Source of the DNA: Caulobacter sp. BP25
GTDB taxonomy: Bacteria; Pseudomonadota; Alphaproteobacteria; Caulobacterales; Caulobacteraceae
Direction of reading: 5' to 3'
Assembly (NCBI RefSeq): GCF_002737755.1
Contig: NZ_PEGH01000020.1
Span: 1 to 64,000, forward strand
Length of the DNA: 64,000 nucleotides
The position numbers and the translations under genes are program-made. The notes under the pieces were generated by a model. The model was not told where the DNA came from, made no database searches, and saw only the letters and a program-made list of their open reading frames with translations. Shown piece by piece: positions 8,978-18,045 of this stretch. Positions within the stretch are counted from its first letter, which is position 1. Each line of letters starts with the position of its first letter.

Positions 8978-10518
8978 AGTTCCACCAGGACGATGTCATT
9001 GGCGCGCATGGGAAGATCGACCACCGCTTCGCCCGAGACTTTGATCACCTTGTCGACCTCGGGCCGATCCATCGTTAGGGCCTGAAGCTGGGCGAGCTGG
9101 GCCGGCGTCAGAGCGCCGGGCATGCCCATGTCGATGTAGGCGCTGTAGGCGTCATTGGCCCGATAGCCCGTCCGACGCGCGCGAAGGCGGTAGAGGCCAG
9201 GCTTGAGGCCAGCCAGACGCATTTGCAGCGCAGGCGCGGGACCCGGCGGATGCAGCTTGGTGTAGAAAGGCCGGTTGCTGACAGTCTGCTCAGGTTGTCG
9301 CCAGGCATAGGCCAGCACCGCCACTTTTCGCCCGTCGCGGGCGGCGAAGACCTGAGCGTCCTCGCAGGCGATCGCTTGGCCGCGCAGGGCGTTCAGGTAC
9401 TTGTAGGCGAACCAGGCTGGCTTGCGGACGCCCTCGGGATTCATCAGCCCAAAGCCCCCCTGGAACGGCGCGGTCGGCGGCCCGGGCTCCTCGAACAGAT
9501 CGCTATAGGTCCAGTAGCTCATGCCCTGTACGAGGCCCTGGGTGCGCCTCAGCTTGTCCAAGATGTAGGCCGCGCTGACATAGCTGTCATGAACGCTGTC
9601 GCGCGGCGTGTAGCTGGTGCTCCATTCGGTGAAATAGAGCGGCAGACCTGGGAATGGCGAGGCTTCTATCTGCTCTCGGACTCTGCGCACGTCACCGACG
9701 ACCGCGTCCGGAGAGGCCGAGAGTTTGGTGTCCTGCTGGCCCTTCTCGTCAAGGAAGCCGCCGTCGACGCCATAGGTGTGGGTGGTCACGAAATCGACAG
9801 GCGCGCCGCTTTGCTTGACGTGCGCGAGGAACTCCGGAACCCAGGCCGCGCCGGCCGTCGACGGCCCACCGACAGGCAGAGCTGGATCAATCGCCTTGAT
9901 GGCGCGCGCTGTGACATCATAGAGCTCGAAATAGGCGGCCTGGTCGGCCTTCTCCCAGAAGCCATCCAGGTTCGGTTCGTTCCAGACCTCGAAGAACCAG
10001 GTCCGCACCTCCTCGGCGCCATAACGCTGGCGAATATGCCGGACAAAGGCGTCGATCAGGTCGCGCCACGGCTCCAGCTTGGGGTGGGAGGTGTTGCCCT
10101 TCCAGTAGAAGATCGTCTGGTCCGAGGTCTTCATCGCCTCCGGCGTGAAGCCCAGCTCGACAAACGGCTTGATGCCCTTGGCGAGTAACGCGTCGTAGAG
10201 CTGGTCGATCTTGGTCCAGTCATAGACAATCTTGCCATCCCGAACCTTCACCGTGCCCAGTACGTCGTGGAAGATCGCGTGGAAGCGGATGTAGCGAAAT
10301 CCCAGCTCGTCCACTGCGGTCTTCAGTTGGGTCTGGCTGTCGGCGCGGATGAGGGTACCGGGATAGTCCGCCCCCACCGAGAGATCGAAGAAGCGGTCTA
10401 CGGGACCCGTGGTTTTCGCCGTGTCGAGACGGATCACGCGGGGAGCCGCCGACGCGGCGTCGGCAATGGCTGGCAGGCTCGACATAGCCGCCAGCAAGGC
10501 GCGGCGCGACAGGCGCAT
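8965..10518 (-). CDS. GH39-like beta-xylosidase, Tat-type leader
   Basis: Probable family 39 glycoside hydrolase releasing xylose from xylo-oligosaccharides, likely periplasmic. The N-terminus MRLSRRALLAAMSSL is a twin-arginine-like leader. A (beta/alpha)8 domain spans about 30-400, with acid/base Glu about 181 in EVWNEPNLDGFW and nucleophile Glu about 298 in YFTEWSTSYTP; a small beta domain ends the protein. I chose ATG 10518 because GAGGAGG lies 6 nt upstream; an earlier in-frame Met at 10533 lacks this. C. crescentus is known to have a GH39 xylosidase (XynB2). Substrate is inferred from family; an arabinosidase activity is possible. Confidence 0.82.
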   Translation of the reverse strand: MRLSRRALLAAMSSLPAIADAASAAPRVIRLDTAKTTGPVDRFFDLSVGADYPGTLIRADSQTQLKTAVDELGFRYIRFHAIFHDVLGTVKVRDGKIVYDWTKIDQLYDALLAKGIKPFVELGFTPEAMKTSDQTIFYWKGNTSHPKLEPWRDLIDAFVRHIRQRYGAEEVRTWFFEVWNEPNLDGFWEKADQAAYFELYDVTARAIKAIDPALPVGGPSTAGAAWVPEFLAHVKQSGAPVDFVTTHTYGVDGGFLDEKGQQDTKLSASPDAVVGDVRRVREQIEASPFPGLPLYFTEWSTSYTPRDSVHDSYVSAAYILDKLRRTQGLVQGMSYWTYSDLFEEPGPPTAPFQGGFGLMNPEGVRKPAWFAYKYLNALRGQAIACEDAQVFAARDGRKVAVLAYAWRQPEQTVSNRPFYTKLHPPGPAPALQMRLAGLKPGLYRLRARRTGYRANDAYSAYIDMGMPGALTPAQLAQLQALTMDRPEVDKVIKVSGEAVVDLPMRANDIVLVELEPA

Positions 10519-10599
10519 GGTGTTCCTCCTCAACTTTTGAAAAGAGGGCTACCCGGTCGTGACAGCGCTATCAAGGTCTATAGTCGATGATCGCAACGC

Positions 10600-12579
10600 C
10601 TATCGACGGAGCGCGAAGCCCACGAAGACCGTCCGAGGCGCGGCGTAACTGGTCACGCCGTCGGCGGTCTGGGCCACGGCGAGATCGGTGTTCAACGCGT
10701 TGTCGGCGGCCAGATAGATCTCGCTGGTCGGCGACAGCGCCCAGCCGGCGCGAAGGTCAAGGCTGGCCCCCGCCTTCAGCGTCCGGAGGTTCAGGTCGTC
10801 CTCGTAGCGTTTGCTCTCGTAGCGCAGGTCGGCGTCCAGGCTGAGGCGCTGCAGCGGTCTCCAGCGCGCGCCGGCGGTTATGGTCAAGGCCGGCGCCTGG
10901 GCGGGACGCTTGTCGGTCAGCTGGGGCGCCAGACCGCCGCCGTCGACGCGGGCATGGGTCGCAGAGAAGGCGGCGCGAACTGTCCAGGCCGGCGACAGGT
11001 CGGCGGCGATATCGCCCTCCAGACCATAGGCGTTGATCTCCCCCGCGTTGCGGCGCTGGCGCAGCACGCCGCCGGCCGGGATGAAGCCCGCCACCGGGAA
11101 GGTCCCCGGCCCGACGCCGATCGTCACATTGGTGATCGGATCCTGAATCTGATTGTAAAAGAGACCGAGGTTCCACGCGACCGCACCCTCGCCCGAGAGG
11201 CCAGCCTCGACGCCATAGAGCGTCTCGGGCTTCAGGGCGGAATTAGCCTCGGTCACGTCGTTGCCGACCCGGAACGGACGGTGCAGTTCGTTCAGCGTGG
11301 GCGGCCGAAAGCTCGCATAGGCGGCGGCCCGGACCCAGGTGTCGTCGATCAGACGCTGGCGCACGCCGGCGCGCGCCGTCGGCGTCGTCCCGGAGGCGTC
11401 TGCCACGGCCGCGTCGAGAGTCAGCGCGCCGGTCGCCGCATCCCGCTCGCGCCTGACGCCGTGATACGAGCGCCAGCCGTCCAGCCGCGCCCCGCCGGTC
11501 ACCGAGAAGTCTGGCTGGCTATAGGCCGTCTCGGCATAGACGCCGCCGACCAGGGTACGACCGCCGGCGGTTCGCTGCCGGGTGAAGACGCCGTTCTGGT
11601 AGCGGAAGCGCTCGTTCGTCCGCCCCTCGGTCGCCCGGACGTCGCCTCCCAGCTCCCACGACCAGTCACCGGCCTTGTCCTGCCAGGCGGCGTTCAGGCC
11701 ATAGCCACTGGCGGGCGTGGAGTACTGGTCGTTGGCTGGCGTCGTCGCGGTCCGTCCAGCAGCGACGGCGGCTGAGGTATTCTCCAGATCGCTGGATCGC
11801 GTCCAGGCTTGCAGGCGCCAACGGTCGCCCGCGACAGTGAGCGCCAGTGAGCTTCCCGTGGCGTTCGACTTGGCGCCGAACAGGCCGGCGCCGCGCTTTT
11901 CTTGGAAAGCGCCCATCCGCGCCGCCCAGCGCACGCCGCCCGCCTCGCCCTGGACGCGGGCGGTGATCGCGCCATCCTCAAGCGTGGTCGGGACATCGGC
12001 CGCGCCCGCTGCCGCGCCGCGCACCGGGCGATAGCCGTCGGTGCGCGAGCCGCTGGCGGTCAGCAGCACGTGATCGGTTCCGAGGGTCCCGGCAGCACGC
12101 CAGCTATCGCGCTCGCCGGCCTGGACCGAAAGACTGGAAAGGCCGCCGCCGACCGCGCGCTCTCGCAACGCCACCACGCCGGTCAGAGCGCCAGCGCCAT
12201 AAGGCCCCGCCCCCGCACCGCGCACGATGGTCGCGCCGGAGAGGCTCTCGCCGGGCAAGGCTGTCCAGATGACCCAGCCGCCGAAGGGATCATTCTGAGG
12301 CGCGCCGTCCAGCGTCACCAGCGCCCGCCCCGCGCCCGACGGCGCGACCGCGCGCAGGGACAGACCCTGGATCGTCGGATTGGCCGCGTCGCTGCCGGTG
12401 CGCCGAAACAGCGACACGCCCGGCGTCGTTTTCAGGACATCGTCCAGCCGCGCCGACGCCCCGAGCTGCGCGGCGTCATAGCTCGCGGTCGAGAAGGCCT
12501 CCTGCCCGGCCAACGGCGGCAGTCTCGGCGCCTCGACGATGACAGCGGAGACCGGGGGCGGCGGGGCGTCGAATAGCAC
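10600..12579 (-). CDS. TonB-dependent outer-membrane receptor, no visible signal peptide
   Basis: Predicted 22-stranded beta-barrel importer energised by TonB. A plug domain occupies about 30-150 (LDDVLKTTPGVSLFRRTG, TIQGLSLR, GAGAGPYGAGALTGVVAL), the rest is barrel, and the protein ends with an aromatic/basic TVFVGFALRR. The 659-residue length is at the short, BtuB-like end. The frame opens at GTG 12579 and is blocked upstream by an in-frame stop about 30 bases before, with no hydrophobic leader. A receptor of this class must be exported, so either the start region is damaged (truncation or indel) or the annotated start is not the biological one. It sits between a xylosidase and a hydrolase; ligand unknown. 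Confidence 0.8.
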   Translation of the reverse strand: MLFDAPPPPVSAVIVEAPRLPPLAGQEAFSTASYDAAQLGASARLDDVLKTTPGVSLFRRTGSDAANPTIQGLSLRAVAPSGAGRALVTLDGAPQNDPFGGWVIWTALPGESLSGATIVRGAGAGPYGAGALTGVVALRERAVGGGLSSLSVQAGERDSWRAAGTLGTDHVLLTASGSRTDGYRPVRGAAAGAADVPTTLEDGAITARVQGEAGGVRWAARMGAFQEKRGAGLFGAKSNATGSSLALTVAGDRWRLQAWTRSSDLENTSAAVAAGRTATTPANDQYSTPASGYGLNAAWQDKAGDWSWELGGDVRATEGRTNERFRYQNGVFTRQRTAGGRTLVGGVYAETAYSQPDFSVTGGARLDGWRSYHGVRRERDAATGALTLDAAVADASGTTPTARAGVRQRLIDDTWVRAAAYASFRPPTLNELHRPFRVGNDVTEANSALKPETLYGVEAGLSGEGAVAWNLGLFYNQIQDPITNVTIGVGPGTFPVAGFIPAGGVLRQRRNAGEINAYGLEGDIAADLSPAWTVRAAFSATHARVDGGGLAPQLTDKRPAQAPALTITAGARWRPLQRLSLDADLRYESKRYEDDLNLRTLKAGASLDLRAGWALSPTSEIYLAADNALNTDLAVAQTADGVTSYAAPRTVFVGFALRR

Positions 12580-12651
12580 GGAGACCTCAAGGTTGCGGAC
12601 GGCCAGGGTTTAGCCAAAGCCCTCGCCGCCCGCCATCGTTCCCCTCGCGGA

Positions 12652-13515
12652 TCAGCCCAGCGTCTTCTTGTAGAGCGCCAGAAGGTTGCTCCACGCCCGC
12701 TCGGCGGCGGCCTCATTGTAGACTTGGCTGCCCTTGACGGTCCAACCGTGGTTGGCGCCCTCGAAGACCTCGATCTGGGCCGGGATCTTGGCATCGGCGA
12801 AGGCGGCTTTCAGCTTGTCCTTCACGGTCGGGTCCTGCTTGTCGTCGTTGTCGGCGATCTCGATCAGGTATTCGGCCTTGGTCTTGGGCAGCAGCAGGTG
12901 GGGGCTGTCGGGCTTGGCCGTCAGCAGGCCGCCGCCATGGAACGAGGCCACGGCCGCGATGCGGTCCGGGACGGCGGCGGCGGTCTGGAACGACAGCGGG
13001 CCGCCCATGCAGTAGCCCTGCACGCCGACCTTCTTGGCCTTGTTGGTCTGGGGCTGAGCATCGAGGAAGGCGATGTAGGCCACCGCGTCCTTGAACGTGC
13101 CCTCGGGCGTGACCGTGGCGCGCATCGGCATCAGCTTGGCGCGGTCCTCGGGGTTGGCGAAGTTGAAGCTGCCCTGGATCACCGGCGCCTTCTGGACGCG
13201 GTAGTAGAGGTTCGGAACCAGCACGACATAGCCGGCCGCGGCGAGGCGACGGCCCATGTCGCGGAACACCGGCCGCAGGCTCATCACGTCGGGCCACAGC
13301 AGCACGGCAGGATATTTGCCCTTGGCCTTCGGATAGAACAGCGCCGCGTCGGCGGTCCCGTCCGGCGTCTTGATCTCGACATCCTTCTCCACGACCGTGT
13401 CGTCGGCGCGAGCGACGGTCGCGACGCCGGTCAGGGCGACCGTCATCAGGCCGAACGCACGGCGGGAAACACTGGGGTCGTGCACGAGGCCTTGGTGGAT
13501 ATCGTCATCGCACAT
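12652..13515 (-). CDS. Dienelactone-hydrolase-family protein with Tat leader
   Basis: Alpha/beta hydrolase of the dienelactone hydrolase family, predicted exported: residues about 15-40 contain SRRAFGLMTVAL and an ARAD cleavage region. The nucleophile is the Cys of GYCMGG (the G-x-C-x-G elbow of this family), and the catalytic His is probably in GANHGW near the C-terminus. Start chosen at ATG 13515 because CGGAGGAGACC precedes it; the open frame extends further without a ribosome site. The downstream TonB receptor begins about 70 bases after its stop on the same strand, so the two may be cotranscribed. Natural substrate unknown; many secreted members act on other esters or lactones. Confidence 0.82.
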   Translation of the reverse strand: MCDDDIHQGLVHDPSVSRRAFGLMTVALTGVATVARADDTVVEKDVEIKTPDGTADAALFYPKAKGKYPAVLLWPDVMSLRPVFRDMGRRLAAAGYVVLVPNLYYRVQKAPVIQGSFNFANPEDRAKLMPMRATVTPEGTFKDAVAYIAFLDAQPQTNKAKKVGVQGYCMGGPLSFQTAAAVPDRIAAVASFHGGGLLTAKPDSPHLLLPKTKAEYLIEIADNDDKQDPTVKDKLKAAFADAKIPAQIEVFEGANHGWTVKGSQVYNEAAAERAWSNLLALYKKTLG

Positions 13516-13591
13516 GGCGGTCTCCTCCGGATGATTGGGCGGGCACGCTATAACTGCGTTATCGGTTCGCCTATCCACTTTACGTAGCAGG

Positions 13592-14620
13592 TCAGACTCC
13601 GGATGCGTAGGTCGCCTTGCCCGGCAGCAACAGGTCCTGCTTGCGGCCGTCGCACAGGGCGTAGCTGAAGCCTGACTGGATCGCCCAGGCCCCGACCTCG
13701 CCCTGCTTGTTGATCGCCAGGAAGCCGACCTGGATGTCCTTGGCCTGGGGCTTCTTCTTCAGGATCCGCTCGACGGCCTCGCGGCAGGCGGCCTCGGGCG
13801 AACGGCCCTGGCGCATCAGCTCGACCACGAGAAAGCTGCCGACATTGCGGATCACTTCCTCGCCCACGCCGGTCGAGGTCGCGCCGCCGACCTCGTTGTC
13901 GACATAGAGCCCCGCGCCGATGATCGGGCTGTCCCCCACCCGGCCGCGCATCTTCCAGGCCATGCCGCTGGTGGTGCAGGCGCCGGCGATGTTCCCCTTG
14001 GCGTCGATGGCCAGCATGCCGATGGTGTCGTGATTGTTGGCGCCGCCGGGCGTGCCGAGCTGGCCCGTGGTCTTGCCGTAGTCCATGACCTCGCTGTTGG
14101 CCTTGGGCTGGTACTTGGCCTCCTTCTTCCACGCCTCCCAGGCGGCCCTCGATTCCGGCGTCAGCAGCTCCTCGCGCGGGAAGCCCTGCTCCAGCGCGAA
14201 CTGCAACGCGCCGGCCCCGACCAGCATCACGTGCGGGGTCTTTTCCATCACGCGGCGGGCGACCGAGATCGGATGGGCGATATGCTCCATCGCCGCGACA
14301 GAACCGCAGTTGCCCAGCTCGTCCATGATGCAGGCGTCGAGCGACACGTGGCCGTCGCGGTCGGGATAGCCGGCCCGACCCACGCTATGGTTCTTGAGGT
14401 CCTGTTCGGGAACGCGCGCGCCAGCCTCGACCGCGTCCAGCGCGCGGCCGCCCTTGGACAGCACAGCCCAGGCCGCCTGGTTGGCCGCGACGCCGAAGTC
14501 CCAGGTGGAGATCACGCAGGGGCCACCCAAACGCACGCCTTCGCCCGCCGCCGTTGCCCGCCCGCTGATCATTGTCGATCCGGCGAGGGTCGCGCCGATC
14601 AGGCCTCTACGATTCATCAT
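13592..14620 (-). CDS. Glycosylasparaginase (N4-(beta-GlcNAc)-L-asparaginase), Tat leader
   Basis: N-terminal-nucleophile hydrolase that cleaves the GlcNAc-asparagine bond of N-glycans. The proenzyme self-cleaves before the Thr at about residue 199 in NNHDTIGMLAID, giving alpha and beta chains; downstream GRVGDSPIIGAGLYVDNEVG and ATSTGVGEE are typical glycosylasparaginase signatures. The leader MNRRGLIGATLAG is twin-arginine type, so it should act in the periplasm. I chose ATG 14620, which follows TTGGAG by 9 nt; a TTG five codons earlier is less likely. It lies about 6 kb from the mannosidase and nag genes and would supply GlcNAc for them. An isoaspartyl-peptidase activity is the alternative. 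Confidence 0.88.
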   Translation of the reverse strand: MMNRRGLIGATLAGSTMISGRATAAGEGVRLGGPCVISTWDFGVAANQAAWAVLSKGGRALDAVEAGARVPEQDLKNHSVGRAGYPDRDGHVSLDACIMDELGNCGSVAAMEHIAHPISVARRVMEKTPHVMLVGAGALQFALEQGFPREELLTPESRAAWEAWKKEAKYQPKANSEVMDYGKTTGQLGTPGGANNHDTIGMLAIDAKGNIAGACTTSGMAWKMRGRVGDSPIIGAGLYVDNEVGGATSTGVGEEVIRNVGSFLVVELMRQGRSPEAACREAVERILKKKPQAKDIQVGFLAINKQGEVGAWAIQSGFSYALCDGRKQDLLLPGKATYASGV

Positions 14621-14673
14621 GCCGGTGTGCTCCAAGAAGACCGCCGAATCCGTACCACGGCCGGAGAGAGACC

Positions 14674-15432
14674 ATGACCGCCGCCAATGATCTTGTGAAA
14701 GGGCGCGTCCTGCTGGAAGTCTGTGTCGATACGCCCGCCGGATTGGCGGCGGCGATCGCCGGCGGGGCGGATCGGATCGAACTTTGCGCGGCCTTGACGC
14801 TGCAAGGCCTGACGCCCGCGCCTGGCCTCATGGCGCTGGCCGCTGCCTCGCCGATCCCGGTCTATCCGATGATCCGGCCCCGCAACGGCGACTTCTGCTA
14901 TGATACGCGCGACCTGGACGCCATGAAGCGCGACATCGACGCCGTCCGCGCCTACGGCCTGGAGGGCGTCAGCATTGGCGCCAGCCGCCCGGACGGGGAA
15001 CTGGACCTCGAGGTGCTGGCCGCTTTGGTCGAGCATGCGCAAGGCTTGGGCCTGACCCTGCATCGCGCCTTCGACCTCGTAGCGGATCAATCAGCGGCCC
15101 TGGAGGCCGCAATCGAGATGGGCTTCGAGCGCGTGCTCACCTCGGGCGGCGCGATCAGCGCGGTGGTCGGCGCAGAGCGGATCGCGGCCCTGATGACCCA
15201 GGCAGGCGGCCGTATCAGCATCCTGGCCGGCGCCGGGGTCAGGGTCTCGAACATCGCCGAACTCGTCCGCACGACGGGCGTACGCGAGGTGCACGGCTCA
15301 TTCGGCGCGGCGAAACCCGGCGCCGATCCGGCGTCGAAGCTCGGCGCCATGGGCTTTGTTCCGCCGACACTACAGGACACCGACCAGGCCACGGTGGCCG
15401 AGGTGGTTCGGATCCTGCGCGGCCTATCCTAG
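14674..15432 (+). CDS. cutC: CutC family protein
   Basis: TIM-barrel protein of the CutC family, historically linked to copper homeostasis in E. coli but of uncertain biochemical role. The 252 residues carry the family motifs LEVCVDTPAGLAAA, GGADRIELCAAL, PMIRPRNGDFCY, LHRAFD and ILAGAGVRVSNI. I chose ATG 14674 because GGAGAGAG precedes it by about 5 nt; the frame is open further upstream but encodes unrelated sequence. It is divergent from the glycosylasparaginase and shares a 4-base overlapping stop (CTAG) with the convergent gene downstream. Confidence 0.93.
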   Translation: MTAANDLVKGRVLLEVCVDTPAGLAAAIAGGADRIELCAALTLQGLTPAPGLMALAAASPIPVYPMIRPRNGDFCYDTRDLDAMKRDIDAVRAYGLEGVSIGASRPDGELDLEVLAALVEHAQGLGLTLHRAFDLVADQSAALEAAIEMGFERVLTSGGAISAVVGAERIAALMTQAGGRISILAGAGVRVSNIAELVRTTGVREVHGSFGAAKPGADPASKLGAMGFVPPTLQDTDQATVAEVVRILRGLS

Positions 15433-16592
15433 CCCTCGATGATGTGCGGCACGAACCGCGAGCGGTCGCGGGTCACGCGGCCCCGATCCTCGCGCACGCC
15501 GATCCCGGCCGGCTGGTCGCCGATCACCCAGGAGCCGACCACGGGATAGTTCGCGCCGAACTTGGGCGGCGGCTTCAGTTCCTGGCGGATCCAGCCTTCG
15601 GCGCCATAGCCCTGGTCCAGCACCCGGCCCTTGCGGCCGTTGGTCCACAGCTCGACGTTCGCGCCCTCTCGGCTGAACAGCGGCTTGCGGGCGTAGCTGG
15701 AGCCCAGCCGCTCGACCTTGGGATCGTCGTCGAAATAGGTCTCCAGCAGGTTCGGATGACCGGGATGCCGCTCCCACAGCAGCGGCAGCAGGGCCTTGTT
15801 CGACAGCAGCGCCTTCCAGGGCGGCTCGATGAACAGGGTCTTGGAGCCGGCGATGTTAGCCGCGTACGGCTCGCGCAGCATGTCCTCCCAGGGGTACAGC
15901 TTGAACATCGCGCCGATGAGGTAGTTGTCCTGGTCGATGAAGCGGCCGTCGGCGTCGAGGCCGATCTCCGTGGTCGGGACGAACTTGGGCTCAAGCCCCG
16001 CCAGCCGCGCCATATCCTCCAGGAACCGCACCGTCTGGCGATCCTCGACGAAGTCCGGATCGCTGGCGAAGTGGACGAAGCCGCCGCTGGGGAAGATCGC
16101 CCTGAGGCGCTCGGCGAGTTGGTCGTGCAGGCTGTTGAACTGGTCCGTGCTGTCCGGCAGCGCGCCGCGTTGGATCAGGTCCTCCAGCCACAGCCACTGG
16201 AACACCGCCGCCTCATAGATGCTGGTCGGCGTGTCGGCGTTGTACTCGTAGAGCTTGGGCGGCCCCGCCCCATCGTAGAAGAAATCGAAGCGGCCATAGA
16301 GCGAAGGATCGCGCGCCTTCCACGAGGCGGCGACGACATCGCGCGAAGCCTCGGGAATCTGGAGTTTCGCCATCAAGGCGTCGCTACCGATGGCCTCCTC
16401 GACGAACTCCAAACACAGCTTGTGCAGGGCCTCGGTCGCGGGCTCCAGATGGCCTTCGACCTCGTCCAGCGTGAAGGCGTAGGCCGCCCGCTCGTCCCAA
16501 TAGCGACGACCGTCGGCGTGATGCCAGGTGAAGCCGACGGCCTCGGCCCTGGACTTCCAGTCCGGCCGAGGCGTCAGGGAAAGACGGCGCAT
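15429..16592 (-). CDS. yjfC: Glutathionylspermidine synthase-like ATP-grasp enzyme (YjfC/YgiC family)
   Basis: Pre-ATP-grasp plus ATP-grasp ligase of 387 residues related to the synthetase half of E. coli Gss. The family start RPDWKSRAEAVGFTWH, the DGAGPPKLYEYNADTPTS core and the SREGANVELW/PVVGSWVIGDQPAGIGVRE C-terminus are clear. These stand-alone proteins probably form an amide or peptide bond; the true substrates are unknown and glutathionylspermidine synthesis is not established. The start overlaps the stop of the PspA-like gene by one base, and the two are linked to the DUF2170 gene in one operon. Comparative genomics has grouped this family with PspA and DUF350 proteins as a possible membrane-associated modification system. 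Confidence 0.9.
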   Translation of the reverse strand: MRRLSLTPRPDWKSRAEAVGFTWHHADGRRYWDERAAYAFTLDEVEGHLEPATEALHKLCLEFVEEAIGSDALMAKLQIPEASRDVVAASWKARDPSLYGRFDFFYDGAGPPKLYEYNADTPTSIYEAAVFQWLWLEDLIQRGALPDSTDQFNSLHDQLAERLRAIFPSGGFVHFASDPDFVEDRQTVRFLEDMARLAGLEPKFVPTTEIGLDADGRFIDQDNYLIGAMFKLYPWEDMLREPYAANIAGSKTLFIEPPWKALLSNKALLPLLWERHPGHPNLLETYFDDDPKVERLGSSYARKPLFSREGANVELWTNGRKGRVLDQGYGAEGWIRQELKPPPKFGANYPVVGSWVIGDQPAGIGVREDRGRVTRDRSRFVPHIIEG

Positions 16593-17344
16593 CAGGCGTC
16601 CTTGGACCCGGCCTTGACCTTGTCCTCGATCGCCAGCATCGGAGCCGGCAGCGCCTCGTCCTTCGGCGCCATCAGGCGGGCCAGAACATCCTCGGCCCCG
16701 CCGCCGCCCGGCAGGATGCCCGCTGCGGCAAGCTTGGCGTCGAGATCGGCGCCGGTCTTGCGGTCCTCGGTCTCGTTATGCAGCCGGAACTGCTCCTCGC
16801 GCACCGCCTGACGCTCCTTGATGCGCTTGAGGCTATCGGCGGCCGAACCGACGACGCCGCTGGCCGAGCCCGAACGGGAGATCACGGCGGCCTGGGCCTT
16901 CTGGACGCTCTCGTTGACCTTGACGATCTCGATCTCGCGGCGCAGCGCCTCGACCTTGGTGTCGGTCTGGGCGATGATCGTGCGCAGCCTTTCCTCGGCG
17001 GCGCGCAACTCGGTCATCTGGGTCGACTTCTGCGTCGCGTCCGTCTCGAGGTCGGCGATGCGCTGAGCCACTTCCAGGGCCAGGGCCTGGTCGCCCTTGT
17101 TCATGGCGGCGCGCGCCGAGGTCTCATACTTGCGCGACTGGTCGGTCAGTTGGGCGACCTCGGTCTCCAGCGACCGGCGGCGCGCGACCAGCTTGGCCAG
17201 TTCGTCCCGGGCCTTGCCCTGGGCGTTGTCGGCGTCGCGGATTTCCTGGTCCAGGATTCGCAAAGCGTTCGCGTCCACGATGGTCTGCGCCCCATCGTGC
17301 GCGGTCCCGCGGAACAGGGCCGAGAGCTTGCTCCAGATCGACAT
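16592..17344 (-). CDS. yjfJ: PspA/IM30-family membrane-stress protein (YjfJ)
   Basis: Coiled-coil peripheral membrane protein of the phage-shock PspA/IM30 family, 250 residues. Long helices dominate from about 30 to 190, with heptad-like runs such as LVARRRSLETEVAQLTDQS. The N-terminus MSIWSKLSALFRGTAHD is an amphipathic membrane-binding helix. The C-terminal tail (about 195-250) is Gly/Pro-rich and acidic. PspA relatives polymerise on stressed membranes; here the partners appear to be the yjf genes rather than pspBC. A GGAG site precedes the start. It is the middle gene of the minus-strand operon yjfI-yjfJ-yjfC. Confidence 0.9.
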   Translation of the reverse strand: MSIWSKLSALFRGTAHDGAQTIVDANALRILDQEIRDADNAQGKARDELAKLVARRRSLETEVAQLTDQSRKYETSARAAMNKGDQALALEVAQRIADLETDATQKSTQMTELRAAEERLRTIIAQTDTKVEALRREIEIVKVNESVQKAQAAVISRSGSASGVVGSAADSLKRIKERQAVREEQFRLHNETEDRKTGADLDAKLAAAGILPGGGGAEDVLARLMAPKDEALPAPMLAIEDKVKAGSKDA

Positions 17345-17368
17345 GAGTAGGTCTCCAGGTCTTGTTCG

Positions 17369-18040
17369 TTAGGCGGCCGCGCCGCGGCTCTTTTCAAAAC
17401 TGTCGCGCAGATCGCTGGCGGCGGCGATGGCGTTGTCGGCCAGGGTGCGCAGCTCGATCACCAGGGTCTGCAGGGTGGTCTTGGACGAAATCTCGCCCAT
17501 CAGTTCATAATAGTCGCGACCTTCGATGGTCGTGATGCCGAAATTCGACAGCGGCACGATCTTCTGGGCCTTGAGCAGGAATTCGTTGAACGCCGCGCGA
17601 TCGTTCTGTTCGTCACAGGGCCAAAGGATGGTCGAGACCACCAACTGCAGGCCGCCGCCGCTGACATAGATCGGCAGGTCGCCGAACTCGTGCATGACCA
17701 CCATCAGGACAGGCTCAACGCCCTCGACGACGGTGACGGTCATTTCGTCCTCACGGACAAGGGAACTCTCCACCAGCCCGTCACGCAGGGTGTGGATCGT
17801 CCAGGCGGTGTCGATAACGGAATCCATGTGTCTGACGCCCTTGGGAGGGTTGGGGTTGGTTTTCAGGGCCGGCCCGCGGGCCGACTCCACGACGATCGCT
17901 TGGACAGCCGAAAGAATGTCGGGCTTGCACGCCGCCGGCGCCCAGACCTCGATCTTCACGAAGCCGGCTTGCCGACGGGCTTCACGCCACGCGCGGGTTC
18001 TTTCGGCGGCCTGAGCGCCTCTCGTCGGTTTGGCAGGCAT
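17369..18040 (-). CDS. yjfI: YjfI-like DUF2170 protein with N-terminal ribbon-helix-helix-like segment
   Basis: First gene of the yjfIJC operon. Residues 72-223 match the DUF2170 family (YjfI; for example LPIYVSGGGLQLVVSTILWP and YYELMGEISS). The first 70 residues are extra compared with E. coli YjfI and resemble MazE-like antitoxin DNA-binding regions: RTRAWREARRQAGFVKIEVW supplies a basic helix and a short strand. An internal ATG at 17827 would give only DUF2170, but its ribosome site is weak. ATG 18040 has no Shine-Dalgarno sequence and lies 5 bases from a tandem repeat, suggesting a leaderless, self-regulated transcript. I infer a DNA-binding sensor controlling both yjf operons; not demonstrated. 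Confidence 0.78.
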   Translation of the reverse strand: MPAKPTRGAQAAERTRAWREARRQAGFVKIEVWAPAACKPDILSAVQAIVVESARGPALKTNPNPPKGVRHMDSVIDTAWTIHTLRDGLVESSLVREDEMTVTVVEGVEPVLMVVMHEFGDLPIYVSGGGLQLVVSTILWPCDEQNDRAAFNEFLLKAQKIVPLSNFGITTIEGRDYYELMGEISSKTTLQTLVIELRTLADNAIAAASDLRDSFEKSRGAAA

Positions 18041-18045
18041 GCGTT

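Noticed and set aside
9223-10188. 321-codon plus-strand ORF opposite the xylosidase
   Set aside because: Shadow of the GH39 gene, which has both catalytic glutamates.
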